A stretch of DNA of 64,000 nt, taken from the NCBI GenBank assembly GCA_964567485.1, contig CAZMMX010000005.1, forward strand, positions 1-64,000, in the 5' to 3' direction. Shown one piece after another: positions 8,867 to 18,433 of the stretch. This stretch comes from UBA1413 sp964567485. Its GTDB lineage: Bacteria; Bacteroidota; Bacteroidia; Bacteroidales; Prolixibacteraceae. The position numbers were made by a program, and so were the translations under genes. The notes under the pieces are model-generated. The model searched no databases, had not been told where the DNA came from, and worked only from the letters and a program-made list of their open reading frames with translations. Numbering within the stretch: the stretch's first letter is position 1; every line of letters starts with the position of its first letter.

Positions 8867-9994
8867 ATGAAGACAAAAAATTTCATTCCGGTGGTGCTGC
8901 TGATGATGGCCATGGGTTGTGCCAAAGCCCCCGAGCAGTTACCTGTAGTTGACCCCGCAGCCTTTGGAGGGGAAGTCGACGGTAAAAAGGTTGAACTCTT
9001 CACTCTCCGGAACGAAACGGGGATGACGGTGCAGATCACCAACTTCGGAGGCAGGGTGGTCGACCTGTGGGTTCCTGACAAAAACGGAACCTTCCAGGAT
9101 GTGGTACTGGGATATGCCACCCTCGACGGTTATCTGACCTCGAACGAGATTTACTATGGCACGCTTGTAGGGCGCTATGGCAACAGAATCGGGGAAGCCC
9201 GTTTCACCCTCGGCGACTCGGTCTACACCCTGGCAGCCAATAATGGCGCCAACCACCTCCACGGAGGAGTCAAGGGGTTCAACAACGTCGTATGGGATGC
9301 CATCCAGAATGATGAAAGCACCTTGCTGCTCAGCTATCTCTCCCCCGATGGAGAAGAGGGATACCCAGGGAATCTCCAGGTAAATGTCACCTATGAGCTG
9401 ACCGGCGATAATGAGCTGAAAATCGAATATCGGGCGACCACCGACAAGCCGACCCATGTGAACCTCACCAACCACTCCTATTTTAACCTGAAGGGTGCCG
9501 GCAATGGCGACATCAACGACCATATCCTGCAAATCAACGCCCCCTCCTATACCCCTGTTGACAGAGGACTGATCCCCACCGGAGAGATCGTTCCCGTCGA
9601 TGGTACGCCCTTCGATTTCAGGGAGCCCACAGCCATAGGATCACGTCTTCAGGAAGAAAACCAACAGCTCGCCTATGGCATGGGGTATGACCACAACTGG
9701 GTCCTTCAGCCTGCCGAAAACGGACTGACCCTGGCGGCACGCGTGGTGGAACCGGCTTCCGGGCGCACCCTCGAAGTCTACACCAGCGAACCAGGAATCC
9801 AGTTTTATGGCGGCAACTTCCTGACTGGCCGCGATACCGGGAAAAACAGCATGGTCTATGGCCACCGCGGAGCCTTCTGCCTCGAAACCCAGCACTTCCC
9901 CGACACTCCCAACAAACCGCAGTTCCCCACCACCCTGCTGGAACCCGGACAGGAGTACACCTCGGTATGCATCTACAAATTCGGCGTGGAATAG
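8867..9994 (+). CDS. galM: Aldose 1-epimerase, lipoprotein form
   Basis: Interconverts alpha and beta anomers of galactose or glucose. The 375 residues start with a lipoprotein signal (lipobox MAMGC, cysteine 18), so the enzyme is probably anchored in the periplasm or outer membrane, as often in Bacteroidota. Catalytic motifs are present: NHLHGG (substrate histidine), LTNHSYFNL (acid histidine) and CLETQHFPD (base glutamate). A rho-independent terminator closes the unit. Adjacent fucU suggests supply of correct anomers for sugar uptake or use. Confidence 0.9.
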   Translation: MKTKNFIPVVLLMMAMGCAKAPEQLPVVDPAAFGGEVDGKKVELFTLRNETGMTVQITNFGGRVVDLWVPDKNGTFQDVVLGYATLDGYLTSNEIYYGTLVGRYGNRIGEARFTLGDSVYTLAANNGANHLHGGVKGFNNVVWDAIQNDESTLLLSYLSPDGEEGYPGNLQVNVTYELTGDNELKIEYRATTDKPTHVNLTNHSYFNLKGAGNGDINDHILQINAPSYTPVDRGLIPTGEIVPVDGTPFDFREPTAIGSRLQEENQQLAYGMGYDHNWVLQPAENGLTLAARVVEPASGRTLEVYTSEPGIQFYGGNFLTGRDTGKNSMVYGHRGAFCLETQHFPDTPNKPQFPTTLLEPGQEYTSVCIYKFGVE

Positions 9995-10020
9995 CCCATC
10001 CCCGCTCCTTCCACCTCTGA

Positions 10021-10059
10021 AGAGGCTGCCCCGGAAACGGGACTGCCTCTTTTGTTTTT
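10021..10059 (+). terminator. Rho-independent terminator after galM
   Basis: Outer stem AGAGGC (10021-10026) with GCCTCT (10045-10050), an inner CCC/GGG pairing, then a T-rich run to 10059. It separates galM from ileS. Confidence 0.75.
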
Positions 10060-10119
10060 CACCCCGGGCAACAGCACGGAATAACCCCTCAGGAACTAAG
10101 CAGATAAGAATAAAAAGCC

Positions 10120-10127
10120 TATATTTG
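10120..10127 (+). promoter_or_regulatory. -7 box for ileS
   Basis: TATATTTG matches TAnnTTTG and lies 35 bases before the ileS ATG. No clear -33 element is seen. Confidence 0.5.
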
Positions 10128-10162
10128 TGCATTTTTTAAAAAGCAGGTAAATCAAGAGTCTG

Positions 10163-13100
10163 ATGACATTGAAATTTCAGGAATATAAGCATTTAGACCT
10201 TTCCCAGATCAACAAGGAGATTCGCCGCCGCTGGGAGGAAGACGACACTTTCCACAAGAGTATTTATACCCGCGAGGGGCATTCCACTTTTGTCTTTTAT
10301 GAAGGCCCCCCGTCGGCCAATGGAATGCCCGGCATCCACCACGTGATGGCCAGGGCGATCAAGGATATCTTCTGCCGCTACAAAACCATGAAGGGATACC
10401 GGGTTTACCGGAAAGCCGGCTGGGATACCCACGGGCTTCCCATCGAACTGAGTGTCGAAAAAACCCTCAATATCACCAAGGAAGATATCGGTAAGAGCAT
10501 CTCCGTGGAAGATTACAACACAGCCTGCCGTACCGAGGTGATGCGCTACACCCGTGAATGGGAAGAGCTCACACGCCAAATGGGCTACTGGGTCAACATG
10601 GACGATCCCTACATCACTTACGACAACCGGTATATCGAAACCCTCTGGCACCTCCTGAAAAGAATCTACGACAAGGGCCTGCTCTATAAAGGGTACACCA
10701 TACAGCCCTTCTCGCCGGCAGCAGGCACGGGTCTGAGCTCCCATGAGCTGAACCAGCCCGGATGTTACCGCGATGTCAAGGACACCACGGCTGTGGCCCA
10801 GTTCAGGGTCATCCGCAATGAGACCTCGGAATTTCTCTTCCACGGGTGCGACAGCGACCTCTTCATCCTGGCCTGGACCACCACCCCGTGGACCCTGCCC
10901 TCCAATACCGCCCTGTGCGTGGGCCCGTCGATCAGGTATGTCAGCGTGCGCACCTTCAACCCCTACTCAGGGATGCCTCTCTCCCTGATCCTCGCCAAAG
11001 AGCGTCTCTCCGCATTCTTCGATCCCTCATGGGCTGAAATTCCCATGGAGGATTACCAGCCGGGAAATAAGAAAATCCCCTTCACCATCATGGGGGAATA
11101 TTCCGGAAAAGAACTCGAAGACGTGGGTTATGAGCAACTCATCGAATGGGTGAAACCTCAGGGTAAAGCCTTCAGGGTGATTACCGGCGATTTTGTCACC
11201 ACCGAAGACGGAACCGGCATTGTCCACATCGCCCCCACCTTCGGGGCCGACGACGACAAGGTGGCCCGCCAGCATGGCATCTCCCCCCTTCAGGTGATCG
11301 ACAGCGAGGGAAAACTCCAGCCTTTGGTCGACCGTAAGGGACGGTTCTTCCCCATCGCCGCCATGGATGCCTCCTTCGTATCACAATTTGTGAACCAGGA
11401 GAATTATGCTCCCTTCGCCGGACGGTTCGTCAAAAACGAATACGACCCTGCGGCTACGGAAAGCACACCCACCGTTGACGTCGACATTGCCGTTATGCTG
11501 AAACAGGAAAACAGGGCCTTCCGGATTGAAAAATATGTCCACAGCTATCCCCACTGCTGGCGTACCGACAAACCGGTGCTTTACTACCCCCTCGATGCCT
11601 GGTTCATACGCACCACGGCCGTCAAGAAGCAGATGATAGAGCTGAACAACACCATCAACTGGAAGCCCCGGTCAACAGGAACCGGCCGTTTTGGCAACTG
11701 GCTGGAAAACCTGGTCGACTGGAACCTGAGCCGTTCACGCTACTGGGGAACGCCCCTGCCGGTATGGCGCAGCGAAGATGGCAGCGAAGAGAAATGCCTG
11801 GGTTCCATCGAAGAACTGGTCACCGAAATCAACCGCTCCATCGCCGCCGGCGTGATGGAGAAAAATCCCTGGGAGGGATTCCTGCCTGGGGTCTTCACCG
11901 AAGAAAACTACAACAGAATCGACCTTCACAAACCTTATGTCGACGATATCGTTCTGGTTTCGCCATCGGGAAAGAAGATGTTTAGGGAACCCGACCTCAT
12001 CGACGTGTGGTTCGACTCAGGGGCCATGCCCTATGCCCAGTGGCACTTCCCCTTTGAGAGGGATATCCCTGGCCACGACGGGATCCTCCCCGATGGGGTG
12101 AAAAACCTCCCTTTCCCGGCCGATTTCATCGCCGAAGGAGTGGACCAGACCCGCGGGTGGTTCTTCACCCTCCACGCCATCGCCACCATGATCAGCGGTT
12201 CGGTCGCCTTTAAAAATATAATCTCTAACGGCTTGGTCCTCGACAAAAACGGCAATAAAATGTCGAAACGCCTGGGCAATGCCGTGGATCCCTTTAAAAC
12301 CATCGAAGAATATGGGTCCGACCCCCTCCGCTGGTATTTGATCACCAATTCCCAGCCCTGGGACAATCTCAAATTTGACATCGCCGGGGTAGACGAGGTC
12401 CGCCGGAAATTCTTCGGAACCCTCTACAATACCTACAACTTCTTTGCCCTCTATGCCAATGTCGACCACTTCAGGTATGCGGAGGAAGAGGTCCCCGTTG
12501 CCGGGCGTCCGGAACTCGACCGCTGGATCATCTCGCTGCTCAACACCCTCATTGCCGAGGTTACTGACAGCTATGAGAACTATGAACCCACGCGTGCCGG
12601 CAGGGCCATCGCCGATTTTGTCAGTGAAAACCTGAGCAACTGGTTCGTGCGACTCAGCCGTAAACGTTACTGGGGCGGCGATTATGACCGCGATAAAATC
12701 TCCGCTTATCAGACCCTGTACACTTGTCTGGTCAACGTGGCCAAACTGATGGCTCCCATCGCCCCTTTCTATGCCGACCTGCTCTATGGTGACCTCAACG
12801 GAATTTCCGGCAAAGAACCCCGGCAAAGCGTCCACCTGGCCCATTTCCCTGAAGCCGACTCTTCCCTGATCGACAAGGAACTCGAAGAAAAAATGGATAT
12901 CGCCCAGAAAGCCTCATCCATGGTACTGGCCCTGCGACGTAAGGAAAAGATCAAGGTCAGGCAGCCCCTGGCAAAAATCATGGTCCCCGTTTTGAACGAC
13001 CACTTCCGCGAACAGTTCGAAGCCGTCAGAAATATCATCCTCACCGAAGTCAACGTCAGGGAGGTGGAATTCCTGGGCGACTCCTCAGGGATCATTCATA

Positions 13101-13630
13101 AGAAAATCAGGCCCAACTTCAAGGTCCTCGGCCCCAAGGCAGGAAAAATGATGAAGGAGATCGGCCAGCAGCTCTCGGAATTCACCGGCACCCAAATTAC
13201 GGAACTGGAACGGTCGGGGAGCATCTCCCTGACGGTGGGAAACCAACAGGTCACCCTGATTCCCGAAGATGTGGAAATCTCTACGGAAGATATCCCCGGG
13301 TGGCTGGTCGCCACCGAAGGAAATATGACCCTCGCCCTCGATATTCATATCTCTCCTGAACTTCGCCAGGAGGGCATCGCGCGTGAATTCATCAACAAGA
13401 TCCAGAACATCCGCAAAGAAAGCGGCTTTGAGGTGACCGACAGGATCTCCCTGAAGATCAAAAGCCATGACCTGCTTGATGAAGCCATCGTCCTCCACAA
13501 GGAGTATATCAGCACCCAGACCCTGGCCACCAGCCTCACTCTGGTGCCCGTCCTCGACCCCGGAAACGCCCGCCTGGTGGAGATTGATAACGGCGTGGAA
13601 ACTTGGATCTCAGTCGAAAAAAATATATAG
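10163..13630 (+). CDS. ileS: Isoleucyl-tRNA synthetase, IleRS2 (eukaryote-like) type
   Basis: Charges tRNA-Ile and edits mischarged valine. At 1155 residues it is much longer than the bacterial IleRS1 and has the long C-terminal region of the eukaryote-like IleRS2 class. The HXGH-position motif reads GIHH (residues 57-60) after PSANGMP, the altered GXHH form; KMSKR is at 699-703. The WTTTPWTLPSNTA motif belongs to the editing domain. It has its own -7 box after a terminator. IleRS2 enzymes resist mupirocin and the GXHH form is linked to hyper-resistance, so natural resistance is inferred. Confidence 0.97.
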   Translation: MTLKFQEYKHLDLSQINKEIRRRWEEDDTFHKSIYTREGHSTFVFYEGPPSANGMPGIHHVMARAIKDIFCRYKTMKGYRVYRKAGWDTHGLPIELSVEKTLNITKEDIGKSISVEDYNTACRTEVMRYTREWEELTRQMGYWVNMDDPYITYDNRYIETLWHLLKRIYDKGLLYKGYTIQPFSPAAGTGLSSHELNQPGCYRDVKDTTAVAQFRVIRNETSEFLFHGCDSDLFILAWTTTPWTLPSNTALCVGPSIRYVSVRTFNPYSGMPLSLILAKERLSAFFDPSWAEIPMEDYQPGNKKIPFTIMGEYSGKELEDVGYEQLIEWVKPQGKAFRVITGDFVTTEDGTGIVHIAPTFGADDDKVARQHGISPLQVIDSEGKLQPLVDRKGRFFPIAAMDASFVSQFVNQENYAPFAGRFVKNEYDPAATESTPTVDVDIAVMLKQENRAFRIEKYVHSYPHCWRTDKPVLYYPLDAWFIRTTAVKKQMIELNNTINWKPRSTGTGRFGNWLENLVDWNLSRSRYWGTPLPVWRSEDGSEEKCLGSIEELVTEINRSIAAGVMEKNPWEGFLPGVFTEENYNRIDLHKPYVDDIVLVSPSGKKMFREPDLIDVWFDSGAMPYAQWHFPFERDIPGHDGILPDGVKNLPFPADFIAEGVDQTRGWFFTLHAIATMISGSVAFKNIISNGLVLDKNGNKMSKRLGNAVDPFKTIEEYGSDPLRWYLITNSQPWDNLKFDIAGVDEVRRKFFGTLYNTYNFFALYANVDHFRYAEEEVPVAGRPELDRWIISLLNTLIAEVTDSYENYEPTRAGRAIADFVSENLSNWFVRLSRKRYWGGDYDRDKISAYQTLYTCLVNVAKLMAPIAPFYADLLYGDLNGISGKEPRQSVHLAHFPEADSSLIDKELEEKMDIAQKASSMVLALRRKEKIKVRQPLAKIMVPVLNDHFREQFEAVRNIILTEVNVREVEFLGDSSGIIHKKIRPNFKVLGPKAGKMMKEIGQQLSEFTGTQITELERSGSISLTVGNQQVTLIPEDVEISTEDIPGWLVATEGNMTLALDIHISPELRQEGIAREFINKIQNIRKESGFEVTDRISLKIKSHDLLDEAIVLHKEYISTQTLATSLTLVPVLDPGNARLVEIDNGVETWISVEKNI

Positions 13631-13744
13631 CCCATATACACCCGATATGTTGTATAACCTGAGTTATGCCGGGAATATTTTCTAATTTAGGAGCAGCATC
13701 GGGAAGATTATTTTCACGGTCGAATTTTTTTAATAATTACTATC

Positions 13745-14122
13745 ATGGCAGAAAAGAACAGATACTCCGACGCCGAATTACAGGAATTCAAGGAACTCAT
13801 CCTCAAGAAGATAGAGAAAGCCCAGAAGGATTACGAAATGTATAAGAATTCCATCACCCATAACGATGGGAACGATACGATGGATACCTCGCCCACCTTC
13901 AAGGTCCTGGAAGAGGGTGCCGCCACCCTTTCCAAGGAGGAGGCCGGCAAGCTGGCCCAGCGGCAGCTGAAATTTATCCAGCATCTCCAGGCCGCATTGG
14001 TGAGAATTGAGAATAAAACCTATGGCATCTGCCGGGAAACAGGAAAGCTCATTTCTGCTGATCGCCTCAGGGCAGTGCCCCATGCCACCCTCTGCATCGA
14101 CGCCAAGAATAACCAGAAATAA
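13745..14122 (+). CDS. TraR/DksA family RNA polymerase-binding regulator
   Basis: A 125-residue protein with an N-terminal coiled coil and a C-terminal zinc-finger-like DksA segment (YGICRETGKLI...RLRAVPHATLC). DksA-type proteins bind in the RNA polymerase secondary channel and act with ppGpp. Only two of the usual four zinc cysteines remain, so zinc may not be bound, as in other Bacteroidota members I recall. It precedes lspA by 95 bases, a pairing typical of the phylum. Molecular role is inferred from the family only. Confidence 0.85.
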   Translation: MAEKNRYSDAELQEFKELILKKIEKAQKDYEMYKNSITHNDGNDTMDTSPTFKVLEEGAATLSKEEAGKLAQRQLKFIQHLQAALVRIENKTYGICRETGKLISADRLRAVPHATLCIDAKNNQK

Positions 14123-14217
14123 TCCCCACCTCCTGTCATTCCCCGGGTTTTCCTTCCCCTCCGGAACCACGGAGTGGTCACCACCCCGGACGGAATGCCG
14201 GAATTAGCCGCTGAAGT

Positions 14218-14937
14218 ATGAAGTTGTCAAAACTGAACCTGTCGCTGATGATAGTCTTCATGATCATCGTCACCGACCAGGTCCTCAAATTCTGGATAAA
14301 AACCCATATGTCGCTCGGACAGGAATTCCATATCCTGGGAGATTGGTTTATCATCCACTTTGTGGAAAACAATGGGATGGCCTTTGGTTTCGAACTGGCC
14401 GGGGAATATGGCAAGATGATCCTGAGTATTTTCCGCATTCTGGCGGTGACCGCCATAGGGTGGTATCTTTTCCGGCTGGTGAAGCAGACAACTCCGCTTG
14501 GCTTCATTATCAGCCTCTCCCTTATTTTTGCCGGCGCCATCGGAAACATCATCGACAGTGCGTTTTACGGCATACTCTTCGACCACAGCTACGGACAGGT
14601 AGCCGCCTTCCTTCCCGACGGCGGAGGATACGGAACCTTTCTCCACGGCAAGGTGGTCGATATGTTCTATTTCCCGCTGATCAGGGGAGACTATCCCGAC
14701 TGGGTCCCTTTCCTGGGCGGACAGGAGTTTCTCTTTTTCAGGCCGGTTTTTAACATCGCCGACTCCTCCATCACCATCGGAATATTCTCGGTGCTCATCT
14801 TCTACCGGAATTTCTTCAACGACCATCCCGGCCAAAAGCAGACGACAGTCAGCGAAACCCAGGTTTCACCCGGAACCGGAGAGCCTGACACGGAGAACAC
14901 AGATGATCACCAATCAGGGAATGAAAGGCAGGCATAA
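14218..14937 (+). CDS. lspA: Lipoprotein signal peptidase (signal peptidase II)
   Basis: Cleaves lipoprotein signal peptides at the lipidated cysteine in the inner membrane. The 239 residues exceed the usual 160-170 because of an insertion between the helices and a hydrophilic C-terminal tail. The two catalytic aspartates are in GKVVDMFYFP and FNIADSSITIG; the N-terminal motif TDQVLKFWIK is present. Several predicted lipoproteins in this window would be its substrates. It lies between the DksA-like gene and cysS. Confidence 0.95.
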   Translation: MKLSKLNLSLMIVFMIIVTDQVLKFWIKTHMSLGQEFHILGDWFIIHFVENNGMAFGFELAGEYGKMILSIFRILAVTAIGWYLFRLVKQTTPLGFIISLSLIFAGAIGNIIDSAFYGILFDHSYGQVAAFLPDGGGYGTFLHGKVVDMFYFPLIRGDYPDWVPFLGGQEFLFFRPVFNIADSSITIGIFSVLIFYRNFFNDHPGQKQTTVSETQVSPGTGEPDTENTDDHQSGNERQA

Positions 14938-14988
14938 GCAAGCCGCCGTGCTCACGGCAACATCTAAGAATAGATAGACTGAGAAGAT

Positions 14989-16464
14989 ATGGAACAGCCA
15001 CTGACGCTTTACAATTCATTGAGCAGGGAAAAAGAGGTTTTCGAACCCCTCATTCCAGGGAAGGCGGGGTTGTATGTTTGTGGCCCCACGGTATATTCCC
15101 ATGCCCACCTGGGGCATGCCCGCCCGGCCATCACCTTTGACCTCCTCTACCGTACCCTGCTTCACCAGGGCTATAAGGTCCGCTATGTCAGGAATATTAC
15201 CGACGTAGGGCACCTCGAGGATGAAGCCGAGGAAACAGGAGAGGACAAAATCGCCAAAAAAGCACGCCTCGAGCAACTGGAACCCATGGAAGTGGTCCAG
15301 AAATACATGAACACCTTCCACCGTAACATGGAGGACCTCAATACCCTGCCCCCCACCATAGAACCCCGGGCATCGGGACATATCATCGAACAACAGATGA
15401 TGATCCGCAAAATCATGGACCAGGGGTATGCCTACGAGGTCAACGGGTCGGTCTATTTCGACGTGATGAAATACAACAGTCATTACCACTATGGGATCCT
15501 CTCAGGCCGGAACCTCGAAGATATGCAGGCCAATACCCGGCGCCTCGAAGGACAGCAGGAAAAAAGAAACCCCTTTGATTTCGCCCTCTGGAAAAAGGCC
15601 AGCCCTGAGCACATCATGCAGTGGCCTTCGGAATGGAGCCTGGGATTTCCGGGCTGGCACCTCGAGTGCTCGGCCATGAGCACCAAATACCTGGGCGAGG
15701 TATTCGACATCCACGGGGGAGGCATGGACCTGCAATTTCCCCATCATGAATGCGAAATCGCCCAATCAACGGCCGCCCTGGGTCACCCCTCGGTACGCAC
15801 CTGGATGCATAACAACATGATCACCATCAACGGCCAGAAAATGGCGCGCTCCCTGGGGAATTTCATCACCCTCGACGAACTCTTCTCGGGAAACCACCCC
15901 CTGCTCACCACAGCCTTTTCTCCCATGACGGTGAGGTTTTTTATCCTTCAGGCCCACTACCGGAGTACCCTCGACTTCTCCAATGAAGCCCTGATCTCTG
16001 CCGGGAAAGGTCTTGAAAGACTGATGAAGGCCGCACTCCTCACCGGAAAACTGCCCGTCGCCGACACTTCAACGGTCGACGTGGACACCCTCGCCCATAA
16101 CTGCCAGAATGCCATCAACGACGACCTCAACAGTCCCATCCTGATCGCCCACCTCTTCGAAGGTGCCCGAATGGTCAACCTGATCAATGATGGCAAGGAA
16201 ACCATTTCTACCCCCGACCTCGAAAAACTGAAAGAGCTCTTTGGGGTATACCTCTTCGACATCCTCGGACTAAAAACCGAAGACGAAACATCGGCAGACT
16301 CCGGCACTATCAAAGAACTGGTGGAACTCACCCTTCAGCTTAGAAGCAACGCCAAAAACAACAAAGACTGGACCACCTCCGACTTTATCCGCAACGAACT
16401 GGCCCGCATCGGCATCATCGTAAAAGACCGTAAGGACGGAGCGGACTGGGAATTGAAAAATTAA
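14989..16464 (+). CDS. cysS: Cysteinyl-tRNA synthetase
   Basis: Charges tRNA-Cys. The 491 residues are of standard length. The HIGH-type motif is HLGHAR after CGPTVYSHA, the zinc site uses the cysteine of HLECSAM and the His/Glu of FPHHECEIA, and the signature lysine loop reads KMARS instead of KMSKS, which is tolerated in this family. It follows lspA by 51 bases and precedes ribE by 11. The only tRNA gene in the window, tRNA-Cys at 40.7 kb, is its substrate. Confidence 0.97.
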   Translation: MEQPLTLYNSLSREKEVFEPLIPGKAGLYVCGPTVYSHAHLGHARPAITFDLLYRTLLHQGYKVRYVRNITDVGHLEDEAEETGEDKIAKKARLEQLEPMEVVQKYMNTFHRNMEDLNTLPPTIEPRASGHIIEQQMMIRKIMDQGYAYEVNGSVYFDVMKYNSHYHYGILSGRNLEDMQANTRRLEGQQEKRNPFDFALWKKASPEHIMQWPSEWSLGFPGWHLECSAMSTKYLGEVFDIHGGGMDLQFPHHECEIAQSTAALGHPSVRTWMHNNMITINGQKMARSLGNFITLDELFSGNHPLLTTAFSPMTVRFFILQAHYRSTLDFSNEALISAGKGLERLMKAALLTGKLPVADTSTVDVDTLAHNCQNAINDDLNSPILIAHLFEGARMVNLINDGKETISTPDLEKLKELFGVYLFDILGLKTEDETSADSGTIKELVELTLQLRSNAKNNKDWTTSDFIRNELARIGIIVKDRKDGADWELKN

Positions 16465-16475
16465 AACGAAAGGAT

Positions 16476-17084
16476 ATGTTTTCAGGAATCGTAGAAGGGA
16501 CCGGCGTGGTCAGGAACATTGAAAAAGAGCAGGATAATGTTCATTTCACCATCTCCTGGCCACATGCCCATGAGCTAAAGGTCGACCAGAGCCTTTCCCA
16601 TAACGGGGTTTGCCTGACCGTGGTGGCCGTTGACAGGGAAGAGCTGACCTACCGGGTGACCGCCATCAGGGAGACCCTGATGAAGTCAAACCTCGGATTG
16701 CTGCTACCCGGCGACAAGGTGAACCTGGAGCGCAGCATGATGATGAACGGCAGACTCGACGGCCATATCGTACAGGGACATGTCGACCAAACGGCCACCT
16801 GCACTCTGGTCGAAGAAGCCCACGGCAGCTGGTACTATACCTTCGAATATGATTTCGACAAGGAAAAAGCCCGGCAGGGATACATGACCGTTGAAAAAGG
16901 ATCGGTAACGGTGAATGGCGTCAGCCTTACCGTGGTCAACTCACGCGATAACACCTTCCAGGTAGCCATCATCCCGTACACCTGGGAAGTGACCAACTTC
17001 CACACCTTCAGGCCGGGAAGCGTGGTCAACCTCGAATTCGACATCATCGGCAAATACCTCAGCAAACTGCTCAGGGTCCAGTAG
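16476..17084 (+). CDS. ribE: Riboflavin synthase alpha chain
   Basis: Dismutates two 6,7-dimethyl-8-ribityllumazine molecules to riboflavin. The 202 residues show the two tandem barrels: the N-terminal MFSGIVEGTG, the first-repeat SHNGVCLTV, and the second-repeat VNGVSLTVV with GHVDQ between. It starts 11 bases after cysS, so cotranscription is likely. No FMN riboswitch is visible upstream. Confidence 0.95.
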   Translation: MFSGIVEGTGVVRNIEKEQDNVHFTISWPHAHELKVDQSLSHNGVCLTVVAVDREELTYRVTAIRETLMKSNLGLLLPGDKVNLERSMMMNGRLDGHIVQGHVDQTATCTLVEEAHGSWYYTFEYDFDKEKARQGYMTVEKGSVTVNGVSLTVVNSRDNTFQVAIIPYTWEVTNFHTFRPGSVVNLEFDIIGKYLSKLLRVQ

Positions 17085-17139
17085 CCAAAGCCCTCATTGC
17101 ACCGGAGACCCCCGGCCATCGACCTCCTAAACCTCTGAT

Positions 17140-17245
17140 TTTCTGAGCTTTGGACATACCGGCACTCCTGTTCTCCGTGTCTCCGCTGCTCCGGCCTTCT
17201 GTTTCTCCGGTGATTCGGTTCTCTGATGTTCTCAAATTCTGATAT
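17140..17245. repeat. Pyrimidine-rich low-complexity spacer
   Basis: The space between ribE and the folM-like gene is made of irregular TCTCCG, TTCTC and TCTGAT-like units on the plus strand, biased to C and T. It has no plausible reading frame. It may be a decayed simple repeat or an untranslated leader. Confidence 0.35.
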
Positions 17246-17261
17246 TCTGACCTTACACTCC

Positions 17262-18002
17262 ATGGAAAACAGTGATGACAGAAGAGCCCCCAGGATTGCG
17301 CTGATTACCGGGGGAGCACAGCGGCTGGGGAAAGCCATGACGGAGCATCTGGCCCGCCAGGGGTGGGATGTGGCCATTCATTACAATACTTCGGGAGGTG
17401 CCGCCGAGGAGCTCGTCGCCAGCCTTTCCCGAGAATTCGGGGAGCAGCACTTCAGGGCCTTCAGGGCCAACCTGACCAGCAACAGAGAAACCGAAGAATT
17501 GCTGCCTGTGGTGGTCCGGGAAATGGGAGCTCCCACACTGCTGATTAACAATGCTTCGGTTTTCGACCCCAAAAAGATCGCCGACACCAACACTTCCTTT
17601 TTCGATTTTCAGATGACGGTGAATCTGAAGGCCCCCTTCATTCTCACCCGTGAGTTTATCCGCCACTGCGGGGAAGGGATGATTGTCAACATGACCGACA
17701 CGCGCATCACCACTAACCGGGAGGCATATGCCGCCTATACCCTGGCAAAGAAATCGCTGTGGGAGCTCACCAAGATGACGGCGGCGGCCTATGGACCAAC
17801 AATCAGGGCCAACGCCATCGCCCCGGGACTTACCCTGGCGCCTGCCGGAAAAGGGGAGGATTACCTCCGCACCCTGGCCGCTGCCATCCCCATGAAACGG
17901 CCGGGAGGCATACAGCCCATCCTCGACGCCCTCGACTATCTCCTGAAAAATGATTATCTTACAGGCGAACTCCTCTTTTGTGACGGAGGACAACACCTGT
18001 AA
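17262..18002 (+). CDS. folM: SDR pteridine reductase, FolM/PTR1-like
   Basis: Short-chain dehydrogenase predicted to reduce dihydropterin to tetrahydropterin with NADPH. The 246 residues carry TGGAQRLG at 16-23, the TGXXXRXG form typical of PTR1 and FolM rather than the usual TGXXXGXG, and the catalytic YTLAK (tyrosine 159, lysine 163), with MTD at 144-146 matching the PTR1 aspartate. The frame extends to an ATG at 17226, but the ATG at 17262 is preferred. It is first of a cluster with folX and a folK-like gene, which supports a pterin substrate, probably dihydromonapterin. Confidence 0.82.
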   Translation: MENSDDRRAPRIALITGGAQRLGKAMTEHLARQGWDVAIHYNTSGGAAEELVASLSREFGEQHFRAFRANLTSNRETEELLPVVVREMGAPTLLINNASVFDPKKIADTNTSFFDFQMTVNLKAPFILTREFIRHCGEGMIVNMTDTRITTNREAYAAYTLAKKSLWELTKMTAAAYGPTIRANAIAPGLTLAPAGKGEDYLRTLAAAIPMKRPGGIQPILDALDYLLKNDYLTGELLFCDGGQHL

Positions 18003-18073
18003 ATCGCTGGTCCCCGTCACAGAACGGGCGAGAACAGCTTTGGAATTCATTGCACCACAGTAAACCCGGGATT

Positions 18074-18433
18074 ATGGCACTCATCAGGATTAAAAATCTT
18101 CTTATCCGCACCTACATCGGTTTTAACCCCGAAGAGATGGTCAACAGACAGGATGTGGTCATTAACATCGAATTGGAGGTCACCATTCCCGCAGATGCCT
18201 TGGAAAAGGACGAACCCGGCGGCATTTACGACTACAAAAAAATCACCAAGCAGATCATCGCCCTGGTGCAGGAGGGGCATTTCAAGCTCCTGGAAGTGCT
18301 CACCCGCAGGGTCCTGGACCTGATCATGGAAGACCCCAGGGTCAAAAGGGCCCGGGTGGAAGTTGACAAACCCCACGCCCTGCGGTTTGCCGATTCGGTA
18401 TCCGTGGAGATGGAGGAGAGCCAGCCCTTATGA
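18074..18433 (+). CDS. folX: Dihydroneopterin triphosphate 2'-epimerase, FolX-like
   Basis: Epimerises dihydroneopterin triphosphate to the monapterin form. The 119 residues follow Escherichia coli FolX closely from memory: IRIKNLLIRTYIG near the start, NRQDVVINI, FKLLEVLT, and VDKPHALRFADSVSVEM near the end. This is closer than to ordinary FolB, of which another copy lies at 40294-40659. The ATG at 18074 is chosen over the one at 18050 by family length. It overlaps the folK-like gene by four bases (ATGA), showing translational coupling. Confidence 0.85.
   Translation: MALIRIKNLLIRTYIGFNPEEMVNRQDVVINIELEVTIPADALEKDEPGGIYDYKKITKQIIALVQEGHFKLLEVLTRRVLDLIMEDPRVKRARVEVDKPHALRFADSVSVEMEESQPL

Noticed and set aside
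12017..12844. 275-residue minus-strand frame inside ileS
   Set aside because: Antisense shadow of a conserved synthetase.
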